A stretch of DNA of 64,000 nt from NCBI RefSeq assembly GCF_016654015.1, contig NZ_JAEPWM010000001.1, positions 62,001 through 126,000 on the forward strand, in the 5' to 3' direction. The translations under genes were made by a program, and so were the position numbers. This document shows, piece by piece, positions 1 to 6,305 of the stretch. Numbering within the stretch: position 1 is the first letter of the stretch; each line of letters starts with the position of its first letter. The notes beneath the pieces are model-generated. The model did no database searches. It was not told the origin of the DNA and worked only from the letters and a program-made list of their open reading frames with translations. This stretch comes from Ramlibacter ginsenosidimutans (GTDB taxonomy: Bacteria > Pseudomonadota > Gammaproteobacteria > Burkholderiales > Burkholderiaceae_C).

Positions 1-1019
1 CCGCGCAGCTCCTGCAGGCGCACCAGATGCGGCAGGCGGTCGGCACGCGCCGCATCGAGTTCGCCGCTGTCCTCTCGCAGTTCGGGATCGATCCACGGCA
101 GTCCGAGCGCGCGGTAGACGGACTCCTCGGTGTCACCCGCCACCCTGTGCGCGCCCTGGAACAGGCCGTATTCGTTCAGCTTGAGTCCCGCCTCCTGCGC
201 GAGCCGGCGCAGCGCGATGTTGTGCGGCTTCGAGCCTGTGAAGTACAGCAGCGCCGCGCCGAAGCTCGCCTGCGGCACCACCCGCAAGTCCACCTGCACA
301 CCGCCTTGCAGCACGATGCTGGCCCGGGTGCTGCCCTTGGCCAGCACACGCTGCACGCCGTTGCCTCCAGCGAAGCGCTCCATCACCGGCGATCCCCTGC
401 CGGCGCTCACCAGCAGGTCGATGTCGCCGACCGTGTCGCGCCGACGGCGCAGGCTGCCGGCGACGGCTGCCTGCTGCACGCCGGCCACGGTTTGCAGTTC
501 GGCCAGCAGCGCCGCGGCCATCGGCGCCGCCGTCGCGAGCGGCACGCGCCGCTGCGTCTTCAGGAGGGCGATGATGGCGTCGAGGATGCGACGCTCGGCG
601 TCGCGGCTGAAGCCGCGCACGCCGCGGATGCGCCCCTGTTCCGCCGCGGCCTGCAGGTCGGCCAGGCACTGCACGCCCAGGGCTCCACGCAGCGCCTGCA
701 CGCGCCGGGGGCCGATGCCGGGGAGCCGCAGCAACTCCGTGATCCCTTCTGGCAGTTCCTTGCGCAACGCATCGAGCTGGACGCAGCTGCCGGTGGCGAC
801 GATCTCCGCGATCTTGCCGGCGAGGTCCTTGCCGATCCCGGGCAGGTCATCGAGGTCTTCGCCGGCCGCGATCATTTCCTTCGCGCTGCGCCCGAGGCCG
901 GCCAGCGTGCGCGCGGCATTGCGGTAAGCCCGCACGCGAAATGCGTTGCCACCCTGCACCTCCAGCAGGTCGGCGATCTCGTCGAAGACGGCCGCGGCGG
1001 CAGCATTGGAATAGGCCAT
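1..1019 (-). CDS. polX: DNA polymerase X family protein (PolX), 5' part only
   Basis: The first 339 residues are in the window and the frame is open to base 1, so the gene continues outside. Bacterial PolX is a gap-filling repair polymerase, usually about 570 residues, with a C-terminal PHP domain that is not visible here. I see two helix-hairpin-helix motifs (PGIGKDLAGK near residue 55, LPGIGPRRVQ near 93) and the nucleotidyltransferase signature GSLRRRRDTVGDIDLL near 185-200, with the metal-binding Asp pair in GDID. The start is the ATG at 1019, giving MAYSNAAAAA. It is divergent from the CDP-archaeol-synthase-like gene, with about 100 bp between them. Confidence 0.9.
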   Translation of the reverse strand, partial: MAYSNAAAAAVFDEIADLLEVQGGNAFRVRAYRNAARTLAGLGRSAKEMIAAGEDLDDLPGIGKDLAGKIAEIVATGSCVQLDALRKELPEGITELLRLPGIGPRRVQALRGALGVQCLADLQAAAEQGRIRGVRGFSRDAERRILDAIIALLKTQRRVPLATAAPMAAALLAELQTVAGVQQAAVAGSLRRRRDTVGDIDLLVSAGRGSPVMERFAGGNGVQRVLAKGSTRASIVLQGGVQVDLRVVPQASFGAALLYFTGSKPHNIALRRLAQEAGLKLNEYGLFQGAHRVAGDTEESVYRALGLPWIDPELREDSGELDAARADRLPHLVRLQELR

Positions 1020-1122
1020 GCGGCTCGTTCCTTTCGTCGAAAGAGAACCGTAGGCCGTGGCCGCTGCAGCAAGTTGACGTGCATCAACCGCGTGGCATGG
1101 GGCGTTTCCAGAATGAAGAACG

Positions 1123-1614
1123 ATGGATGACTTCTGGCTCGCCCTGCGCCTGCTGCTGTTGCTGACCGTGGCCAACAACGGGCCCATCGCGGCCAAGTTG
1201 CTGCTGCGAGCGCGATGGGATCGGCCGATCGATGGCGGTGTACTGTTCCGTGACGGCCGTCCTTTGCTCGGTCATTCCAAGACCTGGCGAGGCCTGGCCT
1301 CCGCCGTGCTGCTGTCGGCGCTGCTCGCGCCCGTCCTTGGCTTCAGCGCCGCCATCGGTGCGCTCACCGGCGCACTGAGCATGGTCGGGGATGCGCTGGC
1401 CAGTTTCACCAAGCGCCGGCTGGGCGTGCCCACTAGCGGCCGCTCGTTCGGCCTCGATCAACTGCCCGAGGCCGTCCTGCCTTTGCTGGTGCTGCATGAA
1501 CCGCTGCAGCTGTCGTGGCCGCTGATCACGGGCGTGGCAGTCGCATTCCTCCTGCTGGAAACGCCGGCGGCGCGGCTGGCACATCGGTTGGGATGGCGGG
1601 ATACGCCGCACTGA
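1123..1614 (+). CDS. CDP-archaeol synthase-like membrane protein (CarS/DUF46 family)
   Basis: This is a 163-residue hydrophobic protein with about four membrane segments. The motifs GHSKTWRG (50-57) and GLDQLPE (110-116) are the signatures of the CarS family, which in archaea transfers CTP onto digeranylgeranylglyceryl phosphate. Bacterial members exist, are related to CdsA, and their substrate is generally unknown. The ATG at 1123 fits a complete N-terminal helix. The gene converges on a broken 2'-5' RNA ligase fragment at the end of the integron cassette array, so it probably marks the chromosomal side of that array. The family call is firm; the substrate is not known. Confidence 0.75.
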   Translation: MDDFWLALRLLLLLTVANNGPIAAKLLLRARWDRPIDGGVLFRDGRPLLGHSKTWRGLASAVLLSALLAPVLGFSAAIGALTGALSMVGDALASFTKRRLGVPTSGRSFGLDQLPEAVLPLLVLHEPLQLSWPLITGVAVAFLLLETPAARLAHRLGWRDTPH

Positions 1615-1806
1615 AGGATGGGCAAGGTGATCCTCGCGCGAGCGCAGTGGCACATCGCTGAAGATGAGCGTCGCATCCATGAAGGCGAACAGGACCGTGA
1701 TATGCGCGGGAACGCCCAACCGCGCGGACTCGTCGTAAAGCATCCGGAGTTCGCGAACGCACTCCTCCGCTTCCGGCGCCTTCACGATGAAGGCAGAGGA
1801 TCCCAC
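1615..1806 (-). pseudogene. 2'-5' RNA ligase family protein, N-terminal remnant
   Basis: A GTG at 1806, about 10 bp from the last attC, opens a frame whose first 50 residues look like the start of the 2'-5' RNA ligase/cyclic phosphodiesterase superfamily: a conserved PEAEECVRELR helix and the first catalytic motif in GVPAHITVLFAF. Family members are about 160-180 residues with a second H-x-T/S motif. Here the similarity stops near base 1655 and the frame then runs antisense through the CarS-like gene without recognisable sequence. I read it as the terminal cassette, truncated where the array meets the chromosome. Confidence 0.55.
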
Positions 1807-1810
1807 TGAG

Positions 1811-1924
1811 GGCTAAGGTCGGAACTGACCCGCACGCACCGACCGCGCGCCGCGAGGTGCACGATCTCCTGCGCGCCTCGCGGTGCGCTGCCGGCGCGGG
1901 TCCGCGTCGACCGACCTGTTGGAC
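1811..1924 (-). other. attC-like recombination site 1
   Basis: The left box GGCTAAGG (1811-1818) is a degenerate YYYAAC end. The right end is CGACCGACCTGTTGGAC, with a good GTTRRRY box at 1918-1924. The interior holds inverted GC-rich arms around 1850-1895. It follows the intact GNAT gene in array order. Confidence 0.65.
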
Positions 1925-1933
1925 ATCGAAGCG

Positions 1934-2407
1934 TCAGAGTTCATGCGAGTACACGATGAAGCCGAGATGCTTGGCCATCCTGTCATAGAGCGCGCGACCA
2001 GCAACGTTGGTCGTCTGCGTGGTCCAGTAGACGCGCGAACTCCCGGCCTCTTTCGCGGTGTCCAGCACCTGCTGAATGAGCGCGCGCCCGACTCCCCGGC
2101 CACGGCATGCCTCGTCGGTGAACAGGTCCTGCAGGTAGCAGACGTCAGCAAGACGCGTCGTGCTGCGATGAAACAGGAAGTGCACGATGCCGACGACCCT
2201 GCCGTCCAGTTCGGCTACGAACGCGTGCACCGACTCGGCGGCATCAAAGAACCGCTCCCATGTCTGTTCCGTCACACGCTCGTCCAGGGCGGTGGCTCCG
2301 CTGCGTCCGTAGAACGCGTTGTAGCCATCCCAGAGTGGACGCCATTGCGGGTAGTCATCGTGCCGGATGGGTCTGACGAGTGGAGGAGTCACTGTGCTTG
2401 TTCGCAT
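1934..2407 (-). CDS. GNAT family N-acetyltransferase (integron cassette gene)
   Basis: This 157-residue protein spans a whole GNAT fold. The acetyl-CoA pyrophosphate-binding motif is CRGRGVGRAL (101-110), after the beta-4 strand ADVCYLQDLF, and the C-terminal ALYDRMAKHLGF matches the usual end of the fold. Such enzymes acetylate a small amine, a peptide N-terminus or an antibiotic; the substrate cannot be told from sequence. The ATG at 2407 lies directly next to a GTTAATC box, which is typical of cassette genes with almost no leader. The next attC begins just after its stop codon. Confidence 0.85.
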   Translation of the reverse strand: MRTSTVTPPLVRPIRHDDYPQWRPLWDGYNAFYGRSGATALDERVTEQTWERFFDAAESVHAFVAELDGRVVGIVHFLFHRSTTRLADVCYLQDLFTDEACRGRGVGRALIQQVLDTAKEAGSSRVYWTTQTTNVAGRALYDRMAKHLGFIVYSHEL

Positions 2408-2489
2408 GATTAACGCAGAAACGAGCGGCGGACAGTAGGCGGCGCCAGCGTGCGGCGAGAACGTCCGTATCGGCTGCCAAGGTTAACTA
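2408..2489 (-). other. Probable divergent attC site 2
   Basis: An 80-bp element with GATTAAC at 2408-2414 and GGTTAACT at 2481-2488 separates the DUF7661 and GNAT cassettes. Its arms differ from the other six sites, and the match to the R boxes is weaker. I place it mainly by position and by its inverted ends. Confidence 0.45.
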
Positions 2490-2528
2490 ACACCACCAAG
2501 GAGAACCGCCTGACGGGGACGACCACCA

Positions 2529-2747
2529 TCACGGGATTCTCCGCACGTCACCGTGGCCTGGAGTCGCGTTTTCGTGAAAGAGATCGAACAGGTACTGCTC
2601 CAACTCAGCATCCTCAATGAAGTCGGGAATCACGAAGCCCGCCGGCAACTGCTTTCCATCGGCTCCGACGGCATAAGCCTGCCACAGTTCGCCCTCGCGT
2701 CGAACGAGGAATATCCGACCAAAGACGTTGAAGCGCAGTGCGTCCAT
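2529..2747 (-). CDS. DUF7661-like small protein (integron cassette gene)
   Basis: This 72-residue protein has the pattern FNVFGRIFLVRREGELWQAY followed by VIPDFIEDAELEQYLFDLFHE, which I recognise as the small DUF7661-type family of unknown function found in many proteobacteria and in integron cassettes. It is predicted to be cytoplasmic, with no signal peptide. I use the ATG at 2747 rather than the upstream ATG at 2786 because the latter lies inside the attC and adds a non-homologous leader. The start follows the GTTAGAC box by only 5-6 bases, and no clear ribosome binding site is seen. Confidence 0.7.
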   Translation of the reverse strand: MDALRFNVFGRIFLVRREGELWQAYAVGADGKQLPAGFVIPDFIEDAELEQYLFDLFHENATPGHGDVRRIP

Positions 2748-2751
2748 GCGC

Positions 2752-2866
2752 GGTCTAACGTGAGGGTGACCGGCACGTTGCGGCAAGGGGCCGCGCGGTG
2801 CAAGATTTCCAACGGCATTGTGCGGCCTCTTGCCGCAACGTGTCCGAATCGACCGACCTGTTATTC
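2752..2866 (-). other. attC recombination site 3
   Basis: GTCTAAC at 2753-2759 and GTTATTC at 2860-2866 bound a 115-bp palindrome. The inner arms ACGTTGCGGCAAG and CTTGCCGCAACGT are nearly perfect inverted copies. This is the clearest site of the array. It follows the HTH antitoxin gene. Confidence 0.85.
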
Positions 2867-2877
2867 CTCACGCGCCG

Positions 2878-3192
2878 CTACTCGCCAGCAACCGCCAGCA
2901 ATGCCTTGGGATTCTTGCGGGCGATGGCGAGAAGCGTGCGAGCAGCCCCGCTCGGCTGCTTACGGCCTTGCTCCCAGCCCTGAATGGTGCGCACGGAAAC
3001 TCCAAGCAGCTTGGCGAATTGCGACTGTGAGAGTCCGGTGCGCTCACGGGCCTCGATTGCGGGGGAAGAAACCACCTGGGTCTTCCCGGCCTTCATCTGC
3101 TGCACTGAATCAAGCAATTCGACTGCCAAGTCGCGCTTGGATTCGTATGCGCGCAATTGCGCTTCGGACAGGGGTTTACTCTTCGAGGGCAC
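2878..3192 (-). CDS. XRE-type HTH antitoxin-like regulator (integron cassette gene)
   Basis: This 104-residue protein has a helix-turn-helix at about 52-80 (TGLSQSQFAKLLGVSVRTIQ then GWEQGRKQP), as in HigA/NadS antitoxins and MqsA-like regulators. The GTG start at 3192 gives MPSKSKPLSE, as in homologues, and GGGAG lies about 7 bases upstream. The frame stays open to an ATG at 3249 and further, but that extension reads like a chance signal peptide and runs into the attC. Only about 60 bp separate this start from the upstream attC, so no partner toxin gene fits in the cassette. It is an orphan antitoxin or a stand-alone regulator. Confidence 0.8.
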   Translation of the reverse strand: MPSKSKPLSEAQLRAYESKRDLAVELLDSVQQMKAGKTQVVSSPAIEARERTGLSQSQFAKLLGVSVRTIQGWEQGRKQPSGAARTLLAIARKNPKALLAVAGE

Positions 3193-3251
3193 GGCGGATC
3201 TCCCAGCGAACACTCCGAGGAGCGCTAGTGCGAACGTGAGCTTCCGCATCC

Positions 3252-3365
3252 GTCTAACGTCGGAGTTGCCCGGCATGCAACGGCATTGCGCCGCCGGGCG
3301 TATGCTCACCGGCACGCTTCGCGGCGCTATGCGGTTGCGTGTCCGCGTCGAACGACCTGTCAGGG
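3252..3365 (-). other. attC recombination site 4
   Basis: GTCTAAC at 3252-3258 and the degenerate GTCAGGG at 3359-3365 bound this site. Arms of the CCGCCGGGCG/CACCGGCACG type lie inside. It follows the secreted 167-residue gene. Confidence 0.8.
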
Positions 3366-3366
3366 C

Positions 3367-3870
3367 TCACGACCGCGGCACTCCCTGGGGATCTCGACAG
3401 CCCTCAGCGGCCTTCCTGATGCGAGGATCTTCCGGCTCGTCACCGAGGCGACCAAGAAGGATGAAGCGATCAGCTCTCTCGCCGGGCAATTGCAGCCGGA
3501 GCACCAACTCCGAAGATCCGATGAAGAAGTGAAATGGGTCGGAGGGCACGAACTTCGCCAGTTCAGGCTCGTCGGCATAGCGACCGAGAATGACACGCCC
3601 CTTGTAGAGGGTCATGTGTCCGCCCGCCAGCGTTCCGCGATAGAGGCGGATGCCGGATATCTCCTCGTTCATTCCGTTGACTCGAAGAGCACAAACGGAT
3701 GAACCATTCGGCAAGACGTACCAGTTCTCACCAAAAGAAGGTCGGCTTCCGTTGATGGTCAATGGCGATTCGCTCGCTCCCCACCACCCTTCCGGCGATG
3801 CGGCAGCGTGAGAATTGTTCGCGGCGCTGAAAACGCTGAACAAAACGACTGCTGGGAATCGGCGGAACAT
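3367..3870 (-). CDS. Secreted protein of unknown function (integron cassette gene)
   Basis: This 167-residue protein starts with a signal peptide (MFRRFPAVVLFSVFSAANNS, likely cleaved after HAAA near residue 24) and continues as a soluble beta-rich domain containing GWWGASESPL and two Gly/Asp-rich segments. The mature part has two Cys, too far apart to suggest a haem site. I do not recognise a family. The stop codon lies just inside the R box of attC 4 and the ATG is 7 bases from attC 5, so the cassette is minimal. Predicted location is periplasmic or secreted. Confidence 0.7.
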   Translation of the reverse strand: MFRRFPAVVLFSVFSAANNSHAAASPEGWWGASESPLTINGSRPSFGENWYVLPNGSSVCALRVNGMNEEISGIRLYRGTLAGGHMTLYKGRVILGRYADEPELAKFVPSDPFHFFIGSSELVLRLQLPGERADRFILLGRLGDEPEDPRIRKAAEGCRDPQGVPRS

Positions 3871-3876
3871 CGTGCG

Positions 3877-3963
3877 CCCTAACGTAGAGGTGCCGGGCCA
3901 CGAACAGGAGCGAGCGCAGCTCGCGGACGCCGGTGGGCGTCCGTGTCGACCGCAAGGTTAGAT
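3877..3963 (-). other. attC recombination site 5
   Basis: CCTAAC at 3878-3883 and GTTAGAT at 3957-3963 bound a shorter (about 87 bp) palindrome with GAGCGAGCGCAGCTCG in its centre. It follows the rhodanese gene. Confidence 0.8.
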
Positions 3964-3978
3964 CGTGACACGAGAGGT

Positions 3979-4416
3979 CTACGCATTCGCTGCCTTCACC
4001 AAAGGAAGGCCTGCGCTCGCCCAACCTTCGACGCCACTCTTGAGGTTTTGGACGTACTTGAACCCGTTCCGGACAAGGATGTCCGTGGCTTCGGGGCCGC
4101 TGCTGTGGCCGTCATTGCAATAGACCACGATCTGACGCTCTTTCGCCTGACTCAATGCAAGCGGGATGCTCGTCCGAAGTGCGACCAACGGAATAAGCAT
4201 TGCGCCTGGCAGATGCCGATAGTCGAACGGATCCTGGCCTCTAACGTCAACTGCAAGCGCCCCAGCATCGAGGAGCGCTTTAGCTTTCGCAACATCGACT
4301 TCCGGCACGCTGAAGCGCGTCGAGCGGCTGGATTGGCCCGTCGCGACCCAAACAACCCCGACAAGTCCCAAGCCGATCACTGCCAAAGCGTCTCGCCTTC
4401 CCGCCACTCTGGACAT
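3979..4416 (-). CDS. Rhodanese-like protein with N-terminal signal or anchor (integron cassette gene)
   Basis: This 145-residue protein has one rhodanese domain. The active-site loop is CNDGHSS (100-106) with the catalytic Cys at 100, preceded by the CH2A-like motif DVRGQDPFDYRHLPGA. Residues 10-27 form a hydrophobic segment, so it is exported or membrane-anchored and would act in the periplasm, moving sulfane sulfur or serving in thiol redox chemistry. The ATG at 4416 was chosen over an ATG at 4488 that lies inside the attC; GGGAGA sits about 5 bases upstream. Confidence 0.85.
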   Translation of the reverse strand: MSRVAGRRDALAVIGLGLVGVVWVATGQSSRSTRFSVPEVDVAKAKALLDAGALAVDVRGQDPFDYRHLPGAMLIPLVALRTSIPLALSQAKERQIVVYCNDGHSSGPEATDILVRNGFKYVQNLKSGVEGWASAGLPLVKAANA

Positions 4417-4437
4417 AGCGTCTCCCTCAATGAAGCG

Positions 4438-4551
4438 ATCTAGCGTGAAGATGACCGGCACGTTGTGGCAAGGGGCTGCACGGTGCACGATCTCCGACGC
4501 CGCGGTGCAGCCCCTTGACGCAACGTGCCCAAGTCGACCGACCTGTCAGGC
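4438..4551 (-). other. attC recombination site 6
   Basis: The left box is ATCTAGC at 4438-4444 (AAC changed to AGC), and the right box is GTCAGGC at 4545-4551. The arms AAGGGGCTGCAC and GTGCAGCCCCTT are perfect inverted copies. The stop codon of the membrane-protein cassette lies inside the right box. Confidence 0.8.
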
Positions 4552-4824
4552 ATCAACTCCACGTGCCTCGAACTCAATTCCCCCAATGTGCTTGTATAGC
4601 AAGTTGTACACCGCGCATCCAATAGCGACGCTGATATAGCCCGCCACCAGGTACAGCACCGGCATTACAAGCAAGATCAATGTTGGAGGTCTGGCTTCCG
4701 GCGGTGCGCTCGCAAATGCGATCAGCATCATCGGAACCATGAATACCAGCGAGCTCACCAAGGCAAGCACTGAAAAGACCTTTCCGTTCTGGTGCGGCGA
4801 GAACCGCGCGATCTGCTGTTTCAT
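4546..4824 (-). CDS. Small two-helix membrane protein (integron cassette gene)
   Basis: This 92-residue protein begins MKQQIARFSPHQNGKVFSVL and has two membrane segments (about 16-40 and 49-74) separated by a Pro-rich loop, ending GGIEFEARGVDA. It matches the pattern of a widespread family of unknown function that often occurs alone in chromosomes. I chose the ATG at 4824 because GGGGAGG sits 9 bases upstream; the frame is open upstream into the attC but is not homologous there. The N and C termini are both predicted cytoplasmic. Confidence 0.75.
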   Translation of the reverse strand: MKQQIARFSPHQNGKVFSVLALVSSLVFMVPMMLIAFASAPPEARPPTLILLVMPVLYLVAGYISVAIGCAVYNLLYKHIGGIEFEARGVDA

Positions 4825-4899
4825 TCGAAGGCGCCTCCCCACGCCTGCGACGATTGTCTGATCGAAGTGCGCGAGCGCCAAGCTCCCTGTGACTTTGAT

Positions 4900-5013
4900 G
4901 CCTAACGTGAAGGTGAGCGGCGACCAGCGGCAAAGCGGCGCGTGGCGCTCGATTTCCAACGGCACTACGCGACGCTGTGCCACTGGGTGTCGGTTGCGAA
5001 CGAACTGTTAAAT
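4900..5013 (-). other. attC recombination site 7
   Basis: GCCTAAC at 4900-4906 and GTTAAAT at 5007-5013 fit the R-box consensus closely, and the right arm is GCGAACGAACTGTTA. It follows the deleted GNAT gene. Confidence 0.85.
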
Positions 5014-5199
5014 CTCGGGTCGCGCGATGAAAGCCTGCTTGCCATGGCGATCGAAGCCGGCACTTTCGTAGAACCGGAACGTTCCTTCATCCAGCCTGCC
5101 AGTTTGAAGCATCACCTTGTAGCAGCCCGCTGTGTGCAGATGCGCGTAAAGGCGAAGCAACTCGTCGAGATCGGATTCGCGAAGACGGCGGATTTCCAT
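5008..5199 (-). pseudogene. GNAT acetyltransferase with large internal in-frame deletion (cassette)
   Basis: The frame encodes 63 residues. The first 23 (MEIRRLRESDLDELLRLYAH and so on) match the start of a GNAT enzyme. From residue 25 on, GCYKVMLQTGRLDEGTFRFY plus ESAGFDRHGKQAF match its C-terminal beta-5 to beta-7. Homologues are about 140-150 residues, so roughly 80 residues including the acetyl-CoA loop are missing. It is unlikely to be an active enzyme. The ATG follows a GTTAGTC half box at 5207-5213 by only 7 bases. Confidence 0.75.
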
Positions 5200-5213
5200 T
5201 TGCGCGGACTAAC

Positions 5214-5371
5214 GTCGCTGTCAATGATGGGTTTGGCGGCAAGGCCGGGAACCGCAGTGCTTCCTATGTGTTCGCGCTTCCCCGACAGCCACGGGGCCAG
5301 GGCGTCACAAAGGTCTCGCCGCTCAAGTGGGAAGCCTCGACCCACTTGAGGTCGTACTCGGCGAGCGTCAC
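5214..5371 (-). pseudogene. GrpB family (UPF0157) remnant, frameshifted and truncated
   Basis: A GTG at 5371 opens VTLAEYDLKWVEA, the usual start of GrpB-family nucleotidyltransferase-fold proteins. The frame then shifts near 5330, and the similarity continues one frame over as ALAPWLSGKREHIGSTAVPG then LAAKPIID. It stops exactly at the GTTAGTC box (5207-5213). About 120 C-terminal residues are missing, along with the left half of an attC. The GTG overlaps the stop codon of the upstream small gene (GTGA), so the two were once translationally coupled. The gene was damaged by deletion at the proximal edge of the array. Confidence 0.7.
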
Positions 5372-5595
5372 GCCTCGCGGATCGCCCTCATCAACGCATC
5401 GAAGCGCTCGCCGCACAGCGCCCGCAGCCGCTCGACTTCCGCGATGGCGTGAGTCGGCTTGGCGGTCTGGCCGCGCAGGTACAGACCGATGGCGTCGGAC
5501 AGCACCTGTTCCATGCGACGTAGTTCACTGTTGATCTCCTCCCAGTCGGTATGCAATCGCGCGATGTTGCCCTGCGGGCGGGAGGACGCATTCAT
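5368..5595 (-). CDS. Small helical protein of unknown function
   Basis: This 75-residue protein is strongly helical and charged, with a likely coiled-coil region (DWEEINSELRRMEQVLSDAI). No signal peptide or family is recognised. It overlaps the start of the broken GrpB gene by 4 bases. It could be the last intact gene of the original chromosomal operon or the start of the cassette region; its high GC favours the chromosome. Confidence 0.55.
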   Translation of the reverse strand: MNASSRPQGNIARLHTDWEEINSELRRMEQVLSDAIGLYLRGQTAKPTHAIAEVERLRALCGERFDALMRAIREA

Positions 5596-5662
5596 GGCCG
5601 CCTCAGTCTATCGGCTGCTCGCTCGGCCGCAGGTAACGAGCCGTTGGCCAGCCGCCAGGCGG

Positions 5663-5953
5663 TCACCTCAGGTACACCAGCAACCCGACCACCGCCGCCG
5701 TGGCGAGCGCGACCAGCAGCACGGCGGCGCCGCCGGACTCGGCGATGCTGCGCGGGCGGCCCCGGTCGATCTGTTCCCACACCGGCTCGTCATCGGGCGG
5801 CGGGACGCTGCCGTAACGGCGCACGGGAATGTCGCTGCGGACGCCGATCCCGCAGCGCGCATGCGCGCCCGCGTCCTCGTGCGTGCCGCTCGCGCGGCCG
5901 GCCGCGTCCCGCACGCCGGCCGGTTCGCCCCAGCCCTCCGCCTGTGTCTGCAT
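5663..5953 (-). CDS. Small tail-anchored protein of unknown function
   Basis: This is a 96-residue frame. The N-terminal 60 residues are polar and low-complexity; the middle SVPPPDDEPVWEQIDRGRPR precedes a single C-terminal membrane helix (about 75-95) ending LLVYLR. This layout fits a small tail-anchored inner-membrane protein. The start is uncertain, because the first 40 residues may be untranslated. I do not recognise the family. Confidence 0.45.
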   Translation of the reverse strand: MQTQAEGWGEPAGVRDAAGRASGTHEDAGAHARCGIGVRSDIPVRRYGSVPPPDDEPVWEQIDRGRPRSIAESGGAAVLLVALATAAVVGLLVYLR

Positions 5954-6305
5954 ATCGATCCAGATTCCAGAACAAGCAGGCAGCGTAGCGAGCCGCCCGC
6001 GCCGGCGTCAAACCCCCGTTCGGGGTATGCCGCGGGGCGCCAGGGCGAGCACGGCCTTGCATCCGTAGATCACGATCGGCGGCGCATCGAGCTCGCCGAT
6101 GAGCATTCCAGGAAGCCGCGCAGCAGGTGCGGCTGGCCTTCGAGCGCGAAGCAGCGACAGTGAAGCAACGGGCTGGCCAGCGCGTAAGCGAGCACCAGCA
6201 CGAGCAGCCGGGGCGGCGTGATGCGAGGCCGCGTGCGGTCAGGAGTCCAGCAAGCCTGGCATGGTAGAGCAGTGATATTGCTACTTTTTGCTTCACAATT
6301 CCAGC
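5954..6305. other. Gene-poor interval with promoter-like AT-rich end
   Basis: I see no convincing gene in these 350 bp. A minus-strand frame around 6070-6240 encodes a hydrophobic stretch (LLVLVLAYALASPLLHC) but has no clear start. The only AT-rich run (6272-6300, with GTGATATTGCTACTTTTTGC) sits just before the regulator gene and is the likely site of its promoter. Confidence 0.4.

Larger units (their letters stand above)
1615..5371 (-). mobile_element. Chromosomal integron cassette array without integrase (CALIN)
   Basis: Seven short minus-strand genes or gene remnants alternate with about 80-115 bp imperfect palindromes that have the ends of integron attC sites: a YYYAAC-like box on the left and a GTTRRRY-like box on the right. 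Six of the seven share the arms TAACGTNNAGGTGACCGGC and TCGACCGACCTGT to a large extent. The genes are small, unrelated to one another, and lower in GC than the surroundings. Reading on the minus strand, each gene is followed by its attC, and each gene starts within about 5-60 bp of the preceding attC. No tyrosine integrase of the IntI type lies in the 64 kb. Both ends carry truncated genes. The array identification comes from the repeated sites; the cassette boundaries are inferred. Confidence 0.85.

Noticed and set aside
27..1130. Plus-strand open frame of about 367 codons opposite polX
   Set aside because: The minus strand encodes clear PolX motifs (two HhH elements and GDID). The plus-strand product has no recognisable domain and overlaps the CarS-like gene start.
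2753..2866. Interpretation of the attC palindromes as simple terminators or REP elements
   Set aside because: Conserved YYYAAC/GTTRRRY end boxes, and alternation with small non-homologous genes on one strand, fit attC sites better than terminators.
3193..3249. Signal peptide fused to the HTH protein (start at the ATG at 3249)
   Set aside because: A DNA-binding antitoxin would not be exported. The GTG at 3192 has a good ribosome binding site and matches homologue starts.
1600..6300. Integron integrase (IntI) gene near the cassette array
   Set aside because: No tyrosine-recombinase motifs were seen on either strand around the array. The genes at 5368-6680 are a small helical protein, a tail-anchored protein and a MarR-like regulator.
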